Translations under genes and position numbers: made by a program | Shown here: one piece after another, positions 35,138-43,611 of the stretch | How the letters are laid out: every line of letters starts with the position of its first letter | Position numbering within the stretch: the first letter of the stretch is position 1 | The notes under the pieces: generated by a model | Databases searched by the model: none | Told to the model about the DNA's origin: nothing | What the model saw: only the letters and a program-made list of their open reading frames with translations | From: an uncultured Pelagibacteraceae bacterium | GTDB taxonomy: Bacteria; Pseudomonadota; Alphaproteobacteria; Pelagibacterales; Pelagibacteraceae | Assembly: GCA_902603555.1 (NCBI GenBank) | Contig: CACKVD010000001.1 | Span: forward strand, 1-64,000 | Length of the DNA stretch: 64,000 nucleotides | Direction: 5' to 3'

Positions 35138-36142
35138 ATGAAAAATAGTCAATTAAAAAAAGAAGTTATGAATATTTTTAAAAAATTCGGTTTAAATCAT
35201 AATCACGCATTAATTTCTACCAATGCATTAATTAATGCTGAATTAGTGGGTGCCTATGGTCATGGTTTATCTAGGTTAAAAATGTATTGTGACAGGATCA
35301 AAAAAAAAGTTATTAATCCTAAGCCTAAAATAAAGATTAAAAAAATTTCACAATCTATATCTCATGTAGATGCAAACAATAGCATAGGATTTGTTGCTGC
35401 AGATATAGCGATTAAAACAGCTATTCAAAATGCAAAAAAAACTGGTATTGGAATGGTTGCAGTAAAACATAGTGGTCACTATGGACTTTCAGGATATTAC
35501 GCTGAACAAGCTGTAAAAAAAAATCTTATCACAATGATATATACAAATGCTCCACCAGCAGTAGCACCTCACGGAGCATTAAAAAGTTTATTTGGAACAA
35601 ATCCTATTTGTTTTGGAGCGCCTACAGGATCGAAAATTCCTTTTATTTTGGATACTTCAATTTCAATGATTAATAGAGGAAAGATAAGGGTTGCTGCGAG
35701 AAATAATCAAAAAATTCCCGAGGGTGTTGCTTTAGATAAATTTGGAAAGCCAACCACAAATGCAAAAAAAGCTCTTGAGGGTGTACAATTACCAATAGCA
35801 AGTTTTAGAGGTTCAGGTTTAGCTTGGATGGTGGACATCTTAAGTGGAGTATTAACCGGCGGTAATCATGCTGGAAAAGTAAAAGATCCTTTTGATGATT
35901 TTTCAGGACCACAAAATATTGGTCATCTGTTCATCACATTTAAAACAAATTTATTTGTAAATAATTTTAATAATAGGATTAAAAATAATATTAAGACAAT
36001 TAAAAAGTTGCCAAAGATAAAAGGAATAAAAGAAATAATGTATCCTGGTCAAAAAAAGTATAAGAGATTTGTAATGGGCTCAAAAAAAGAAATAATTATC
36101 TCTGAGGTAATCAAGAGAGATTTAGAACTACTTAAAAAATAG
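35138..36142 (+). CDS. malate/L-lactate/sulfolactate dehydrogenase-family oxidoreductase (ComC-like)
   Basis: A 334-residue Ldh_2-family (non-Rossmann) NAD(P) dehydrogenase. Family landmarks: LVGAYGHGLSRLKMYCDRI with the substrate-binding His/Arg, VKHSGHYGLSGYYAEQA with the catalytic His, TNAPPAVAPHGALKSLFGTNPICFGAPTG and FRGSGLAWMVDILSGVLTGG. ComC, the (R)-sulfolactate dehydrogenase of sulfonate catabolism, is in this family, along with malate, ureidoglycolate and lactate dehydrogenases. Placement between the taurine transporter and pta/hpsN-like genes favours sulfolactate, converting it to sulfopyruvate. This is a context inference. It follows the methyltransferase without a gap. Confidence 0.72.
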   Translation: MKNSQLKKEVMNIFKKFGLNHNHALISTNALINAELVGAYGHGLSRLKMYCDRIKKKVINPKPKIKIKKISQSISHVDANNSIGFVAADIAIKTAIQNAKKTGIGMVAVKHSGHYGLSGYYAEQAVKKNLITMIYTNAPPAVAPHGALKSLFGTNPICFGAPTGSKIPFILDTSISMINRGKIRVAARNNQKIPEGVALDKFGKPTTNAKKALEGVQLPIASFRGSGLAWMVDILSGVLTGGNHAGKVKDPFDDFSGPQNIGHLFITFKTNLFVNNFNNRIKNNIKTIKKLPKIKGIKEIMYPGQKKYKRFVMGSKKEIIISEVIKRDLELLKK

Positions 36143-36146
36143 AAAT

Positions 36147-37058
36147 ATGCTTTCGAATAAAGAGATTGTTTGTCCAGATAACCTTTTAAATGCAGCTCAA
36201 AAAAAGAAAGGTGTTAAAGCTGGTATAGTTAATGCTGGTAAGCCACTACCAATGCTATCTGTCCAAGATGCAGTAAATGAAAATTTGATAGAGCCAATTT
36301 TTATTGGAGATAAAAAAGAAATACTAAAATGTGCTGAAGATTTAAAGTGGGATATTTCAAAATATGAAATTATTCATGAGCCAATAGAAAATAATACAGC
36401 AGCTATTGCAGCTAAATTAGCCAGTGAAAAAAAAATTAGAATCATAGTAAAAGGTCACATTCATACTGATGTTCTTATGAAAGAAGTTTTAAAAAGAGAA
36501 TATGATTTATTAGGAAAAACTCGATTAAGTCATATTTGGCATATGACTATCGATAAAATGGATAAACCTCTGATTATAACTGATGGTGCTTTAAATGTTT
36601 TACCTAATGTCAAAACAAAAATGCATATTCTAAAAAACGTTATTAATTTTTCAAATAGAATTGGTATTGAAAGACCAAAAATAGCTATACTATCTGCAAC
36701 TGAGGAAGTGCTAGAAAGTGTTCCAAGTTCAAAAGATGCTGAGGAATTAACAAAACTTGCTAAAAAAGAAAATTTAGATGCTGATGTATTTGGTCCTCTA
36801 GCATTTGACAATAGTATTTCAAAAAAATCTGCAGCTATTAAAGGTATCAAAAATGATGTTGCTGGTATGGCGGATGTTTTGTTGGTTCCTAGCGTTGAAA
36901 CAGGTAATGGTTTAGTTAAAATGTTAATTTATTTCTCAGGAGCATGCGCTGCAGGAGTTGTTGTTGGCGGGAAGGTTCCGGTTGTAATAACAAGTCGTTC
37001 AGATGAAGCTCAAGCTAGATTGGCATCTATTGCAGCTGCAGTTGTCGCTTTAGACTGA
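36147..37058 (+). CDS. pta: phosphate acetyltransferase (PTA/PTB family)
   Basis: A 303-residue stand-alone phosphate acyltransferase. Visible landmarks are VNAGKPLPMLSVQDAVNENLIEPIFIGD, RLSHIWHM, ITDGALNVLPN and VGGKVPVVITSRSDEAQARLASIAAAVVAL, matching the short-form Pta used downstream of Xsc. It would convert acetyl phosphate from sulfoacetaldehyde acetyltransferase into acetyl-CoA. Phosphate butyryltransferase is a near relative. It is 4 bases after the ComC-like gene, in the same operon. Confidence 0.82.
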   Translation: MLSNKEIVCPDNLLNAAQKKKGVKAGIVNAGKPLPMLSVQDAVNENLIEPIFIGDKKEILKCAEDLKWDISKYEIIHEPIENNTAAIAAKLASEKKIRIIVKGHIHTDVLMKEVLKREYDLLGKTRLSHIWHMTIDKMDKPLIITDGALNVLPNVKTKMHILKNVINFSNRIGIERPKIAILSATEEVLESVPSSKDAEELTKLAKKENLDADVFGPLAFDNSISKKSAAIKGIKNDVAGMADVLLVPSVETGNGLVKMLIYFSGACAAGVVVGGKVPVVITSRSDEAQARLASIAAAVVALD

Positions 37059-37087
37059 TTCTAAATAATAAATTTGATTATTTTAAA

Positions 37088-37116
37088 TTCTTCATTGAAA
37101 AAAAAGGACTTATACT
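37088..37116 (+). promoter_or_regulatory. possible promoter of the hpsN-like gene
   Basis: A TATACT -10 hexamer (37111-37116) lies in the 95-base gap between pta and the next gene; the corresponding -35 position (TTCTTC) is poor. It suggests that the hpsN-like gene may have its own transcription start. Confidence 0.3.
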
Positions 37117-37153
37117 TTAAATATTTCAACAAATAATTTAAGGAAAACATTTA

Positions 37154-38440
37154 ATGGCAATCAAATATTTAAAAAAATCACCAAAAACATCATCAACAGA
37201 TGATACAAAAACTACAGAAATAGTTAAAAACTTATTAAAAGAAATCGAAACTTCAAAAGAGGAGGCGTGCATTAGTCTTACAAAAAAATTTGATAAATAT
37301 AATGGTGAGATAATCGTTTCTAAAGAAAAAATAGAGAAAATTAAAAAAGAATTAGATCAAAAAACAAAAGATGATATTCAATTTTCTCATGAAAGAGTAA
37401 GAAAGTTTGCAGAAGCACAATTAAAGAATTATGGTCAAGATTTTGAAGTTGAATTATCTCCTGGTTTGTATGCTGGTCAAAAATTAATACCCGTTAATAC
37501 AGCTGGATGTTACATACCAGGTGGAAGATATGCACATATAGCATCTGCTGTAATGAGTGTAACAACAGCTAAAGTGGCTGGAGTTAAAAATATAATTGCA
37601 TGCAGTCCTCCTAAAGAAGGTTTGGGTGCTCATCCAGCAATAATTTATACTGCAGATTTATGTGGTGCAGATAGAATATTAAATCTAGGTGGAGTACCAG
37701 GAATTGCAGCAATGACTAATGGTTTGTTTAAGAATCCTCCTGCAGATATTCTCGTAGGACCAGGTAATCAGTTTGTAGCTGAAGCTAAAAGAATATTGTT
37801 TGGAAAAGTTGGAATTGATCTATTTGCGGGTCCGACTGAAATAGCGGTTATTGCGGATGATAAAGCTGATGCTGAAATGGTTGCTGTAGATTTAGTTGGA
37901 CAAGCTGAACATGGTTACAATTCTCCAGCTTGGCTTTACACAACAAGTAAAAGAGTTGCTGAAGAAGTAATGAAAAGAGTTCCTGAACTGATAGCTGAAC
38001 TACCTGAATTACCTAGAACTAGTGCTGAAGCTGCCTGGAAAGATTATGGTGAGGTTATCCTTTGTGACACTGATGAAGAAATGGCTTCAATTAGCGATAA
38101 ATATGCACCGGAACATTTGGAGGTTCAAACACAAAACCTTGATTGGTTCCATAAAAGATTAAAAAATTATGGTTCTTTATTTATAGGTGAAGAAACAACA
38201 GTTGCTTACGGTGATAAATGCTCAGGTACAAATCACATATTACCTACTAAAGGTGCTGGTCGTTACACAGGTGGATTGTTTGTTGGTAAATTTATTAAGA
38301 CTTTAAGTTTTCAAAGAATGACGAGAGAATCTACTAAATCAGTTGGAGCAGCATGCGCTAGAATATCTAGATATGAAGGAATGGAAGCTCATGCTAGAAC
38401 AGGTGATGCAAGATTAAGAAAATACGGCTTCTCAAATTAA
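37154..38440 (+). CDS. histidinol-dehydrogenase-family enzyme, probable sulfopropanediol dehydrogenase (HpsN-like)
   Basis: A 428-residue NAD-linked, zinc-dependent dehydrogenase. Zn ligands Gln250/His253 (GQAEHG), Asp354 and a C-terminal His in MEAHARTG are kept, as is the catalytic pair Glu320-His321 (APEHLEV). Compared with true HisD, the segment GTNHILPTKGAGRYTGGLFVGKFIKT and the opening MAIKYLKK match the HpsN group, which oxidises 2,3-dihydroxypropane-1-sulfonate to sulfolactate. No other histidine-biosynthesis gene is adjacent, while pta, a ComC-like gene and taurine uptake are. A true histidinol dehydrogenase cannot be ruled out by eye. Confidence 0.78.
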   Translation: MAIKYLKKSPKTSSTDDTKTTEIVKNLLKEIETSKEEACISLTKKFDKYNGEIIVSKEKIEKIKKELDQKTKDDIQFSHERVRKFAEAQLKNYGQDFEVELSPGLYAGQKLIPVNTAGCYIPGGRYAHIASAVMSVTTAKVAGVKNIIACSPPKEGLGAHPAIIYTADLCGADRILNLGGVPGIAAMTNGLFKNPPADILVGPGNQFVAEAKRILFGKVGIDLFAGPTEIAVIADDKADAEMVAVDLVGQAEHGYNSPAWLYTTSKRVAEEVMKRVPELIAELPELPRTSAEAAWKDYGEVILCDTDEEMASISDKYAPEHLEVQTQNLDWFHKRLKNYGSLFIGEETTVAYGDKCSGTNHILPTKGAGRYTGGLFVGKFIKTLSFQRMTRESTKSVGAACARISRYEGMEAHARTGDARLRKYGFSN

Positions 38441-38451
38441 TCTTGTTGTTT

Positions 38452-39411
38452 TTAAACTAATTTTAATTTTTGGTTTTTTAATAATGCTTTAAGCAAACTA
38501 AACATTAAAGGAATTTTCTTTTTATCTAATTTTTTCAAAATAAATGGTCCAATTTCCTTTGCAAGCTGTTCTCCTTCAACAGTATCTTTAGTCATAAATC
38601 TTTTTTTTGCTACTTTGAAAGTAAAACCTTTTCCTAAATAACTTCCCATTTTACTATTTCTACCTCCAGCAGCACTTACATATAAATCTCCAACACCAGC
38701 AAGACCTGAGGTTGTCTCATCTTTTCCTTTAAAGTATCTAGTTAAATACTTCATCTCTAATAATGATTTTTGAAATAAATTTGATGATGAATTTAAGCTT
38801 TGACCAGCTCCTATTATCATAGCATAAATATTTTTAATTGCTGAACATACTTCAACTCCAATAATATCTTTAGAATATTCAACAATATAGTATTTTGTTG
38901 AAATAAGTTTACCAATAGATTTAGCAACTTTTAAATTTCTGTTTGCAATTACTACACTCGTTTGATTCTTGTTTGCTAACTCTTTCGCTAAACATGGTCC
39001 TTTCAAAACAGAAACATTCATTTCTTTATAATTTTTTTTTAATTGTTCAGAAATAGTTGAAATTTTATTTTTCTTTTTCTCATATTTTAGTCCTTTTGTT
39101 AGAACTAAAATTGGGTTTTTAATTTTAAGATTTTTTAATTCTTTACCTATAAAATCAATGCCTGAAAGACTAAGAGCAATTACAATTAAATCAAATTTTT
39201 CCTTTAATAACTCTCTAGAAAATTTTTTAAATTGTAATTTTTTTGGAAGTTTTATCTTTAAAGCTGAGTGAAATTTATTTTTTGAAGAGAGATCTTTAAT
39301 AAAGACCTTGCTATATGGTTCTGTAATAATCACTTCATTGTGATTTTCTATACAAGGAACAGTAAAAGCTGAACCCATGGCTCCACCACCAATAACTAAA
39401 ATTTTTTTCAT
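38452..39411 (-). CDS. gpsA: NAD(P)-dependent glycerol-3-phosphate dehydrogenase-like protein
   Basis: A 319-residue protein: Rossmann start ILVIGGGAMGSAFTVPC, LVLTKGLKYEKK, VLKGPCLAKELANK, the catalytic-lysine helix GVEVCSAIKNIYAMIIGAG and TSGLAGVGDLYVSAAGGRNSKMG. These are the GpsA blocks, though with replacements (GPCLAKE for GPSFAKE, short N-terminal loop), so it is a divergent member. The reaction would be DHAP to sn-glycerol-3-phosphate for lipids. It starts 3 bases behind the ProW-type permease gene and ends its operon, so a role tied to the imported compound is also possible. Confidence 0.82.
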   Translation of the reverse strand: MKKILVIGGGAMGSAFTVPCIENHNEVIITEPYSKVFIKDLSSKNKFHSALKIKLPKKLQFKKFSRELLKEKFDLIVIALSLSGIDFIGKELKNLKIKNPILVLTKGLKYEKKKNKISTISEQLKKNYKEMNVSVLKGPCLAKELANKNQTSVVIANRNLKVAKSIGKLISTKYYIVEYSKDIIGVEVCSAIKNIYAMIIGAGQSLNSSSNLFQKSLLEMKYLTRYFKGKDETTSGLAGVGDLYVSAAGGRNSKMGSYLGKGFTFKVAKKRFMTKDTVEGEQLAKEIGPFILKKLDKKKIPLMFSLLKALLKNQKLKLV

Positions 39412-39414
39412 ATT

Positions 39415-41538
39415 TTAATCTAAGCCTAGAAGTTTTTTTCTTTGATCTGCCCAAGTTCTTATTAAATTATCTACAGCAAGACCTATAAATGCTACACACA
39501 AACCAAGCATTAAACCATTGCCTGTTCCTTGTCTGTCAGATAAAGCTTTTAAAATATATTGCCCTAAATCTGTTGTTCCAATCATAGCGCCAATGATTAC
39601 CATGAACAAAGCAAAAACGACTGTTTGATTAATTCCTAACATCATATGAGGAAATGCAAGTGGTAATTCTATTTTTAACCATCTCTGTAAACGTGTTACA
39701 CCTGACATTGATCCAGCATCATGTAAAGCTGAAGGCACACTTCTTAATCCTTCTATAGTATATCTTGTTGCTGGTATCGTTGCATAAACCACAACAGCAA
39801 TTAATACTGATGTATCTGTAACCCCAAAAAGCATAATAACTGGTATTAAATAAACAAAAGATGGGAAAGTCTGAAGAGTATCACACACACCTAATGTTAT
39901 TCTTGAGCTAGTTTTATTTTGTGCACTTAATGTGCCTATTGTTATTCCAAGAATTCCAGAAACAATTACTCCAAAAGTTGCCATATACATTGTAATTAAT
40001 GCTCTATCCCACCATTCTGTTAAGGCTATAAATAAAGTAAAGCTTCCAACTACTAACGCTGATCTAATTCCACCAATTATGTAGCCTGCTCCCATAAATA
40101 AAATAAACGTAGCAACTATAGGCATTCTTAAAAAAGCATTTTTCATTGGTATTAATACATCAACAATCAACCATGTATTGAAAATTTTAAGTGTATCAAA
40201 AAAATTTGCTAAAACCCAATCTACCCCTGCATTCCAGAAGGCTTCAGTGGAAATTCCTTTATTATGAGGTACAATGAAAAAATAATTAAAACCTTCTTTA
40301 AATAAAAAAGTTCCTAAAAAAGAAAATACATAACCAACAACTACAATACCTCCAAATACATATAGATATTTATTTTTTTCAAAAGGTGTTGGGTTTTCAA
40401 AATAGTTTTTTTGTTTATTTGCCCAAGCTAGTGATAATTTATCTAATAAAACAGCTATTAAAGTAATACATACGCCAGCTTCAAGTGCCAAACCTATTCT
40501 TAATTGATTTAATGCAAGCAGTAAATTCCAGCCAAGACCTTTTGCTCCTATGAAAGATGCTATTACAGCCATAGCTAGACATTGCATTATCACTTGATTG
40601 ACACCTATTAAAATATCCCTTCTTGCAGTCGGAATTAAAACTTCAGATAATAATTGATAATCTGTACAACCACTCATTTTACCTGCTTCAATAACTTCAG
40701 GTGAAACTTTTCTTAGACCTAACAAAGTTAGTCTAACCATTGGTGGTGTAGCAAAAATAATTGTTGCTATTGCTCCAGCATGATCACCTATTCCAAATAA
40801 AACCATTATCGGAACTAGGTAAGAATAATGTGGCATTGTTTGTGCAACATTTAGAAGAGGATTTAAGAAATTTTCTACTCTTTTGCTTTTATAGGCCCAA
40901 ATCCCAAATCCAAGACCTAAAGCAAAAGAAATAGGTGCAGCTACCAAAACAAATGACAAAGTTTGCATCGAAGGTTTCCATTGTCCAAAAGCAGAAATAA
41001 AAATCATTGTTATGGCTGCAAATATTGCTAAATTTTTTCCGCTAAGTTTATGACCTAACAAAATCGCTCCGCCAGCAACTATTGTCCAAGGTAGACCTGG
41101 TAATTTAGCCCAAGGATTTGCACTCAAAAAATCCCAGCTTGTAAACGCTACTATAGTATCAACTCCACCAATTAAAATTTCACGAATTAACTGGATCAAA
41201 AAAAGCATAGAGCTTGAAATTAATCTAGTTATATGAAGAACTAATGGTCGAGATTTTGTTTCTTGAATACTTGAGTCAAAGTATTCAATCGGTAACCATT
41301 CATTTAGTAAAAAATATACTGAATCGTTTATCCATCCTGGCATCCAAGCTATAAAAGCAGGTAGTCTCCAAAAAACACTATACTTTGTTTGATCTAGTTT
41401 ATCTTTATCAATAAATTCTGTTCCTGCCTTCGCAAACTCATACCCCTCAGGAATTTGAATAGCAAAACATAGACCAAAAAAGACTGCCAACAAAAAAATC
41501 CATTGGATTGCTTTTGGGTATTTATTTATTAATTCCAT
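39415..41538 (-). CDS. glycine betaine/proline-type ABC permease, two fused permease domains
   Basis: A 707-residue protein with roughly a dozen or more membrane helices in two homologous ProW-like halves. The first half (about 190-350) carries TMPHYSYLVPIMVLFGIGDHAG and the EAA loop EAGKMSGCTDYQLLSEVLIPTARRDILIGVNQ. The second (about 520-690) carries TFPSFVYLIPVIMLFGVTD and DAGSMSGVTRLQRWLKIELPLAFPHMMLGINQ. A single chain can therefore form the whole channel. Its start is 5 bases after the proV-type gene. The likely substrates are quaternary-amine osmolytes. Confidence 0.9.
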   Translation of the reverse strand: MELINKYPKAIQWIFLLAVFFGLCFAIQIPEGYEFAKAGTEFIDKDKLDQTKYSVFWRLPAFIAWMPGWINDSVYFLLNEWLPIEYFDSSIQETKSRPLVLHITRLISSSMLFLIQLIREILIGGVDTIVAFTSWDFLSANPWAKLPGLPWTIVAGGAILLGHKLSGKNLAIFAAITMIFISAFGQWKPSMQTLSFVLVAAPISFALGLGFGIWAYKSKRVENFLNPLLNVAQTMPHYSYLVPIMVLFGIGDHAGAIATIIFATPPMVRLTLLGLRKVSPEVIEAGKMSGCTDYQLLSEVLIPTARRDILIGVNQVIMQCLAMAVIASFIGAKGLGWNLLLALNQLRIGLALEAGVCITLIAVLLDKLSLAWANKQKNYFENPTPFEKNKYLYVFGGIVVVGYVFSFLGTFLFKEGFNYFFIVPHNKGISTEAFWNAGVDWVLANFFDTLKIFNTWLIVDVLIPMKNAFLRMPIVATFILFMGAGYIIGGIRSALVVGSFTLFIALTEWWDRALITMYMATFGVIVSGILGITIGTLSAQNKTSSRITLGVCDTLQTFPSFVYLIPVIMLFGVTDTSVLIAVVVYATIPATRYTIEGLRSVPSALHDAGSMSGVTRLQRWLKIELPLAFPHMMLGINQTVVFALFMVIIGAMIGTTDLGQYILKALSDRQGTGNGLMLGLCVAFIGLAVDNLIRTWADQRKKLLGLD

Positions 41539-41543
41539 AAGGT

Positions 41544-42581
41544 TTATGATTTTTCTTTTCCAGTTCTAAAAACTGTTTGTATTATTTTTGATGGTTTCAC
41601 GCTTCCAATGATATTATTATTTGCGTCTAAAACGTTTGCAGGCTTTTCTTGGCTCAATATTTTTTCTGCTACTGTTTCAATAATTGCATCTTTAGAAACA
41701 CTTATATTATTTGCATTATTGTCATTAGTTGTTGTGTCCATTATTGCCTCTATTTTTAAAACTTTTTCCCTTGGCACTTCTTCTGTAAATTTTCTTACAT
41801 ATTCAGTTTTGGGATTTAAAACAATATTTGCTGGAGTGTCTAATTGTTCAATTAAACCATCCTTCATAATAGCAATTCTATCTGCGAGTCTTAAAGCTTC
41901 ATCAAAATCATGTGTAATAAAAAGAATTGTTTTATTTAATACTCCTTGAAGTCTTAAAAATTCATCTTGCATTTCTTTTCTTATTAACGGATCTAAAGCC
42001 GAAAATGGTTCATCTAAAAACCATATATCAGGCTCAACTGCTAGTGAACGTGCAATTCCCACTCTCTGTTGTTGACCTCCAGATAGTTCTCTTGGAAAAT
42101 AATTTTCTCTCCCTTTTAACCCAACTAGTTCAACCATCTCCATTGCTTTTTTAATACTATCATCAGTTTCTCCACCTTTTACCTGAAGTGGAAATGCAAT
42201 ATTTTCCAATACTGTTTTGTGGGGGAGTAAAGCAAAACTTTGAAAAACCATTCCCATTTTACTTCTTCTTAATTCTATTAACTGCTTGTCATTCATTGCT
42301 AATAGGTCTTGTCCTTCAATATAAATCTTTCCACCTGTAGCATCAGTTAATCGTGAAATGCATCTTAATAAAGTTGATTTACCAGAGCCCGACAAACCCA
42401 TAACAACTAACATTTCACCTTTGGAAACTTCAAAAGAAGCGTTATTAACCCCTACTATACAACCTGCGTCTTGAAACGTTTTTGCATCAACATTTCCATT
42501 TGAATTTTGAAGCATTTTTTCTGCATTAGCTCCAAATATCTTATAAACTGAATCACATTTAATTACTGGTGTTGATGTCAT
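41544..42581 (-). CDS. proV: glycine betaine/proline-type ABC ATPase
   Basis: A 345-residue ATPase with Walker A GLSGSGKST (about 62-70), LSGGQQQRVGIARSLA, Walker B IWFLDEPFSALDP and ITHDFDEALRLAD. The N-terminal EKMLQ-like region and the C-terminal roughly 70 residues, with DANNNIIGSVKPSKII resembling part of a CBS domain, are typical of ProV/OpuAA, which senses ionic strength. The C-terminal regulatory domain is shorter than the two-CBS form. It is paired with the fused permease gene downstream. Confidence 0.92.
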   Translation of the reverse strand: MTSTPVIKCDSVYKIFGANAEKMLQNSNGNVDAKTFQDAGCIVGVNNASFEVSKGEMLVVMGLSGSGKSTLLRCISRLTDATGGKIYIEGQDLLAMNDKQLIELRRSKMGMVFQSFALLPHKTVLENIAFPLQVKGGETDDSIKKAMEMVELVGLKGRENYFPRELSGGQQQRVGIARSLAVEPDIWFLDEPFSALDPLIRKEMQDEFLRLQGVLNKTILFITHDFDEALRLADRIAIMKDGLIEQLDTPANIVLNPKTEYVRKFTEEVPREKVLKIEAIMDTTTNDNNANNISVSKDAIIETVAEKILSQEKPANVLDANNNIIGSVKPSKIIQTVFRTGKEKS

Positions 42582-42627
42582 AATTATATTTTATATATTT
42601 ATACTATTATTATTATTAAATACTCCA

Positions 42628-43164
42628 TTAAAAATTCTTAATAAAATAAACCCTTGTATCAATACTGGTTTTCAAGAAACCTAAAGCTTCTCCCTTAACA
42701 GTAACTGACTTAGATGAACCCGATAAAGGTTTGACTGTAAATTGAGCAAAACATTTATTTTTACTATCGTCCCAATCTACAGAATATTTTCCAGTAGTTC
42801 CGCCATTAGCTGTGTATAAATCAAAGGCATCGTTATCAACAATGTTGGCACCCATAATAGCTCTTTGGGTAATAATTTTTGTGTTAATACAAATCATTTT
42901 ATATTCATCTGATGATAACTGCTGTCCTATTTCTGACTTGTAAAATGTTAAAACACCTCTAGGTAAAGTCGCAATTAATTCATTAGCTTTTTCTTGTACT
43001 TTTTTTTGTTCGGCTATTTTAAGTTCTGCATCTTTATCAGGTCCAAAAAAGATATTAAGTATTATAAAAGAAAAAAAAATTATAATTGTTAAGCTTGTTA
43101 ATCCTATTAAACTTCTTATGCTATCTGGAAATTGATTTAATTTATTTAACATAATCTCCTTCAT
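42628..43164 (-). CDS. membrane-anchored protein of unknown function
   Basis: A 178-residue protein with one N-terminal membrane helix (about 18-41), a short coiled region, and a C-terminal soluble domain with DEYKMICINTKIIT and VDWDDSKNKCFAQFTVKPLSG. The last part looks like a small beta-rich domain with two cysteines. Two starts compete: Met1 at 43164 and Met5 at 43152; the second has AAGGAG just upstream. It overlaps the MORN gene and precedes proV, within the betaine transporter operon. Function unknown. Confidence 0.65.
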   Translation of the reverse strand: MKEIMLNKLNQFPDSIRSLIGLTSLTIIIFFSFIILNIFFGPDKDAELKIAEQKKVQEKANELIATLPRGVLTFYKSEIGQQLSSDEYKMICINTKIITQRAIMGANIVDNDAFDLYTANGGTTGKYSVDWDDSKNKCFAQFTVKPLSGSSKSVTVKGEALGFLKTSIDTRVYFIKNF

Positions 43165-43519
43165 TCCATTTACCTTGAATTACTTTTCCATCAGACCATT
43201 TGAAAACTCCTTTTCCGTGCATCTTATTATTTTTCCACTCTCCTGTATAAGAAGATCCATCTGGAAATTTTAAAGTTCCTTCACCATGCCATTTACTATC
43301 ATTAAAATCGCCTTCATATACATATCCATTTGGCCAAGTTTCAATTCCTTTTCCTTTTTTAGATCCGTTTTCCCATTGACCAACATAAGTTGTCTTGTCT
43401 GTATAAGTCCAAGTTCCAAATCCATTATTGCAATCACCATCTGTACATCCTGATTTCTTTGCAAAACTTGGGTTTGAAATAATAAAACTAAAAATGAGGA
43501 TTATAAAAAATTTTTTCAT
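43142..43519 (-). CDS. secreted MORN-repeat protein
   Basis: A 125-residue protein with a signal peptide (residues 1-20, cleaved at SFA-KK) and four MORN repeats of about 23 residues: YVGQWENGSKKGKGIETWPNG, YEGDFNDSKWHGEGTLKFPDG, YTGEWKNNKMHGKGVFKWSDG and a partial last copy. Two cysteines (CTDGDC) near the mature N-terminus may form a disulfide. MORN repeats usually bind lipid or protein and act as scaffolds. It lies between the binding-protein gene and the ATPase gene of the betaine transporter, an unusual position. Confidence 0.82.
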   Translation of the reverse strand: MKKFFIILIFSFIISNPSFAKKSGCTDGDCNNGFGTWTYTDKTTYVGQWENGSKKGKGIETWPNGYVYEGDFNDSKWHGEGTLKFPDGSSYTGEWKNNKMHGKGVFKWSDGKVIQGKWNEGDYVK

Positions 43520-43548
43520 TTTCTTGTAATAAAATATATCAAATTTAA

Positions 43549-43577
43549 AAAAAAATCCCCCCTAGCAAAACTAGGGG
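43549..43577 (-). terminator. intrinsic terminator after the betaine-binding-protein gene
   Basis: A 7-bp stem (CCCCTAG / CTAGGGG, 43559-43565 and 43571-43577) with a CAAAA loop (read on the plus strand) is followed on the minus strand by a run of at least seven T. It lies between the binding-protein stop and the MORN gene, so it attenuates the rest of the transporter operon. Confidence 0.8.
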
Positions 43578-43611
43578 AGAATTTAAATTTAAGTATCGTT
43601 TAGTAAAGTGA

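Noticed and set aside
37154..38440. Annotation as hisD (histidinol dehydrogenase)
   Set aside because: Family membership is accepted, but the conserved segments and context favour an HpsN-type sulfonate dehydrogenase; hisD is kept only as an alternative.
43270..43464. Alternative-frame open frame within the MORN gene
   Set aside because: It arises from the repeat structure of the true frame; no start signal or domain.
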